This document shows, piece after piece, positions 61,933 through 64,000 of a stretch of DNA of 64,000 nt. Source of the DNA: Martinezella dioscoreae (GTDB lineage: Bacteria; Pseudomonadota; Alphaproteobacteria; Rhizobiales; Rhizobiaceae); assembly GCF_009176305.1 (NCBI RefSeq), contig NZ_BLAJ01000001.1, positions 558,001 through 622,000 on the forward strand. The letters are read 5' to 3'. The position numbers were made by a program, and so were the translations under genes. Within the stretch, counting starts at the first letter, position 1. Every line of letters starts with the position of its first letter. The notes beneath the pieces were generated by a model. It did not search any database, was not told the origin of the DNA, and saw nothing but the letters and a program-made list of their open reading frames with translations.

Positions 61933-63360
61933 ATGAGTTTTACGGTCGCGATCGTCGGTCGCCCGAATGTCGGCAAGTCCACGCTGTTCAACCGGCTGGT
62001 TGGCAAGAAGCTGGCGCTCGTCGACGATACGCCGGGCGTCACGCGTGACCGTCGTCCCGGCGATGCCAAGCTGATCGATCTCCGTTTTCGCATCGTCGAC
62101 ACCGCCGGTCTTGAAGAGGCTCAGGATGAATCGCTTCAGGGCCGTATGCGCGCCCAGACGGAGGCGGCGATCGACGAAGCCGACCTGACGCTGTTCGTCG
62201 TCGATGCCAAGATGGGCCTGACGCATGTCGACAAGACGCTTGCCGAAATGCTGCGCAAGCGCGGCCGGCCCGTGGTGCTGGTTGCCAACAAATCCGAAGC
62301 GCGTGGTTCCGACAGCGGATTCTACGATGCCTATACGCTCGGTCTCGGCGAACCTTGCCCGATCTCGGCCGAACACGGCCAGGGCATGATGGATCTGCGC
62401 GACGCGATCGTCGAGGCGATCGGGCCTGAGCGCGCCTTCGGGGAAGAGGAAGATGAGGCGGAGACGAATGTCAGCATTCCACGTCCTGCCGTCGGCGAAG
62501 ATGGCGAAGAGATCGACGAAGAGCCCGCCTATGACGAGACGCGCCCGTTGCGCGTGGCGATTGTTGGCCGTCCGAATGCCGGTAAGTCGACGCTCATCAA
62601 CCGCTTCCTTGGCGAAGACAGGCTGCTGACCGGCCCGGAAGCTGGCATCACCCGCGATTCCATCTCCGTCGACTGGAGCTGGCGGGGCCGTACCGTCAAA
62701 ATGTTCGATACCGCCGGAATGCGCCGCAAGGCGAAGGTCACGGAGAAGCTGGAGAAGCTCTCGGTTGCCGACACGCTGCGCGCCATCCGTTTCGCCGAAA
62801 CCGTCGTTATCGTCTTTGATGCGACCATTCCCTTCGAGAAGCAGGATCTGCAGATCGTCGATCTCGTGATCCGCGAGGGGCGTGCCGCCGTGCTTGCCTT
62901 CAACAAGTGGGACATGATCGAGGATCGCCAAGCCGTGCTCGCCGATCTGCGCGAAAAGACCGACCGGTTATTGCCGCAGGCGCGGGGCATTCGCGCCATA
63001 CCGATTGCCGGCCAGACGGGCGAGGGGCTTGATCGCCTGATGCAGGCGATCGTCGATACGGACAAGGTCTGGAACAAGCGCGTCTCGACCGCGCGCCTCA
63101 ACCGCTGGCTCGAGACGCAGCAGGTTCAGCATCCGCCACCGGCCGTTTCCGGCCGCCGCATCAAGCTGAAATACATGACGCAGGTAAAGGCGCGGCCGCC
63201 GGCCTTCATGATTTCCTGCACCCGTTCGGATGCGCTGCCGGAATCCTATGTGCGCTATCTGATCAATGGCCTTCGTCAGGACTTCTCCATGCCGGGCGTG
63301 CCCATCCGCATTCATTTCCGCTCGTCGGAAAATCCCTACGAAAACAAAAAGAAGCGGTAA
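61933..63360 (+). CDS. der: Ribosome-associated GTPase Der (EngA)
   Basis: A 475-residue double GTPase needed for 50S subunit assembly. G domain 1 has [16 protein letters not shown] and NKSEA; G domain 2 has [17 protein letters not shown] and NKWD. The KH-like C-terminal domain runs from about 370 ([21 protein letters not shown]). Between domains is an acidic linker ([10 protein letters not shown]). Start at 61933 after AAGGATCG. Confidence 0.96.
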   Translation: MSFTVAIVGRPNVGKSTLFNRLVGKKLALVDDTPGVTRDRRPGDAKLIDLRFRIVDTAGLEEAQDESLQGRMRAQTEAAIDEADLTLFVVDAKMGLTHVDKTLAEMLRKRGRPVVLVANKSEARGSDSGFYDAYTLGLGEPCPISAEHGQGMMDLRDAIVEAIGPERAFGEEEDEAETNVSIPRPAVGEDGEEIDEEPAYDETRPLRVAIVGRPNAGKSTLINRFLGEDRLLTGPEAGITRDSISVDWSWRGRTVKMFDTAGMRRKAKVTEKLEKLSVADTLRAIRFAETVVIVFDATIPFEKQDLQIVDLVIREGRAAVLAFNKWDMIEDRQAVLADLREKTDRLLPQARGIRAIPIAGQTGEGLDRLMQAIVDTDKVWNKRVSTARLNRWLETQQVQHPPPAVSGRRIKLKYMTQVKARPPAFMISCTRSDALPESYVRYLINGLRQDFSMPGVPIRIHFRSSENPYENKKKR

Positions 63361-63399
63361 CTCGCCGAAGCGCCCCATCGAGAGATGGGCGCGCTTCAA

Positions 63400-63840
63400 T
63401 CAGGCGGCATTCCTGCTGAGCGCCTCGCGCAACGTCGTGATTTCCGCCTTCAGCCGTGCGAGTTCGTCCACTGTTTGCTCGGTGGCGTCGAGAATGCAAG
63501 GGGGAACGGTTGCGGCCTTCTTCTTCAGGGCCTTGCCTTCACTGGTCAGTTGAATCAGCACTTGGCGCTCATCTTCCTTGCTGCGGATGCGCTTGATGAA
63601 GCCGGCTGCTTCCAGGCGCTTCAAGAGCGGTGTCAGCGTGCTTGATTCCAGAAACAGCTTTTCACCGATGCCGCCAACGGTCTGGCTGTCTTCCTCCCAT
63701 AGTGTCACCATGACGAGATATTGCGGATAGGTAAGATTGAGCGCGTCCAGCATCGGCTTATAGAGACGATTCATCGCATGGTTCGCCGAATAGAGCGCGA
63801 AGCAGATGAAGTTATCCAGCTTTAACGGGTCGTCGGTCAT
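63400..63840 (-). CDS. MarR-family regulator, OhrR-like
   Basis: A 146-residue winged-helix regulator. The N-terminal [21 protein letters not shown] has a single Cys13 at the position of the reactive cysteine of OhrR (organic-peroxide sensing). The wing has [33 protein letters not shown]. The ohr gene itself is not seen next to it. An AATTGTAC half-site lies about 35 bp upstream of its start. Confidence 0.85.
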   Translation of the reverse strand: MTDDPLKLDNFICFALYSANHAMNRLYKPMLDALNLTYPQYLVMVTLWEEDSQTVGGIGEKLFLESSTLTPLLKRLEAAGFIKRIRSKEDERQVLIQLTSEGKALKKKAATVPPCILDATEQTVDELARLKAEITTLREALSRNAA

Positions 63841-63902
63841 CTCAAGTACTCCCTGAGAGGTCTAATGTAGATCGTGCGATAAATAATTGTACACCCAAAT
63901 TT

Positions 63903-64000
63903 ATGCCTGAGCTACGGGTTTCTTCCGTTTTTGGAAAGGCAGCTGCTGAGGCTCTGGCGAGGCACGGTCTTTTCGGGTCGATCAATGCCGTGGTGATCGA
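63903..64000 (+). CDS. Possible partial gene at the window edge
   Basis: An ATG at 63903 opens a frame of 32 codons (MPELRVSSVFGKAAAEALAR...) that runs to the end of the window without a stop. It is divergent from the MarR gene by 62 bp. No ribosome binding site or family is recognisable, and the opposite strand is also open here, so this is weak. Confidence 0.25.
   Translation, partial: MPELRVSSVFGKAAAEALARHGLFGSINAVVI

Noticed and set aside
63841..64000. ohr gene divergent from the OhrR-like regulator
   Set aside because: The visible peptide at the edge does not resemble the Ohr N-terminus, and only half of an OhrR-type site is seen.

Overview
The window is GC-rich alphaproteobacterial chromosome (or chromid) DNA, most likely from Rhizobium or a close Rhizobiaceae relative. 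The best evidence is the divergent gbpR / chvE-gguA-gguB-gguC locus, a 421-residue BacA, an IdhA-type inositol dehydrogenase under a rhizobial IolR-like motif, and several families of palindromic intergenic repeats typical of rhizobia. I saw no rRNA, tRNA, CRISPR array, insertion sequence or prophage.

Region by region. 1-6.3 kb: xylF faces a ROK regulator across a perfect 19-bp palindrome; then clpP, an ArsR/SRPBCC pair with its own operator, idhA, and two small convergent genes. 6.3-16 kb: a sugar-acid module. gbpR diverges from chvE-gguABC, followed by an aldehyde dehydrogenase and an IlvD/Edd-type dehydratase. Together these can import a pentose and carry the aldonate to 2-oxoglutarate; the sugar dehydrogenase and lactonase are absent. 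Hairpins follow chvE and gguB and should tune expression along the operon. 16-20 kb: a Phd/VapC toxin-antitoxin pair and the conserved but poorly understood transglutaminase / alpha-E / circularly permuted ATP-grasp operon. 20-34 kb: two convergent EamA exporters, a GNAT, an RhlE-like helicase, a secreted small protein, a non-pyrrolysine MttB homologue, a large hybrid histidine kinase, an SDR/AraC pair, and a head-to-head pair corresponding to the two halves of MnmC.

34-49 kb: purine and ureide catabolism: puuE-uraD, (hepT-like), allA-hiuH on the plus strand; puuD-guaD-lldD and bdhA-xdhA-xdhB on the minus strand. The genes cover guanine to allantoate and ureidoglycolate to glyoxylate. The allantoate-to-ureidoglycolate enzyme and xdhC are not here. 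A HepT-like gene with a 17-bp inverted repeat interrupts the plus-strand operon.

49-64 kb: glpK, an S66 peptidase, and an ECF42-type sigma unit. The YCII-DGPF gene and sigma factor, and separately the AHSA1-DoxX pair, are each preceded by the same TGTCGG-N17-CGTC promoter. Then a frameshifted acetyltransferase, map, a PadR regulator whose promoter/start region is tandemly duplicated inside its own reading frame, bacA, a polysaccharide deacetylase, an NnrU-like protein, a YfgM-like protein, der, and an OhrR-like MarR regulator.

The most useful leads are the two matching ECF promoters, the duplicated PadR start module, the inverted repeat at the HepT insertion, the tandem hairpins between gguB and gguC, and the divergent split-MnmC pair whose start codons overlap.
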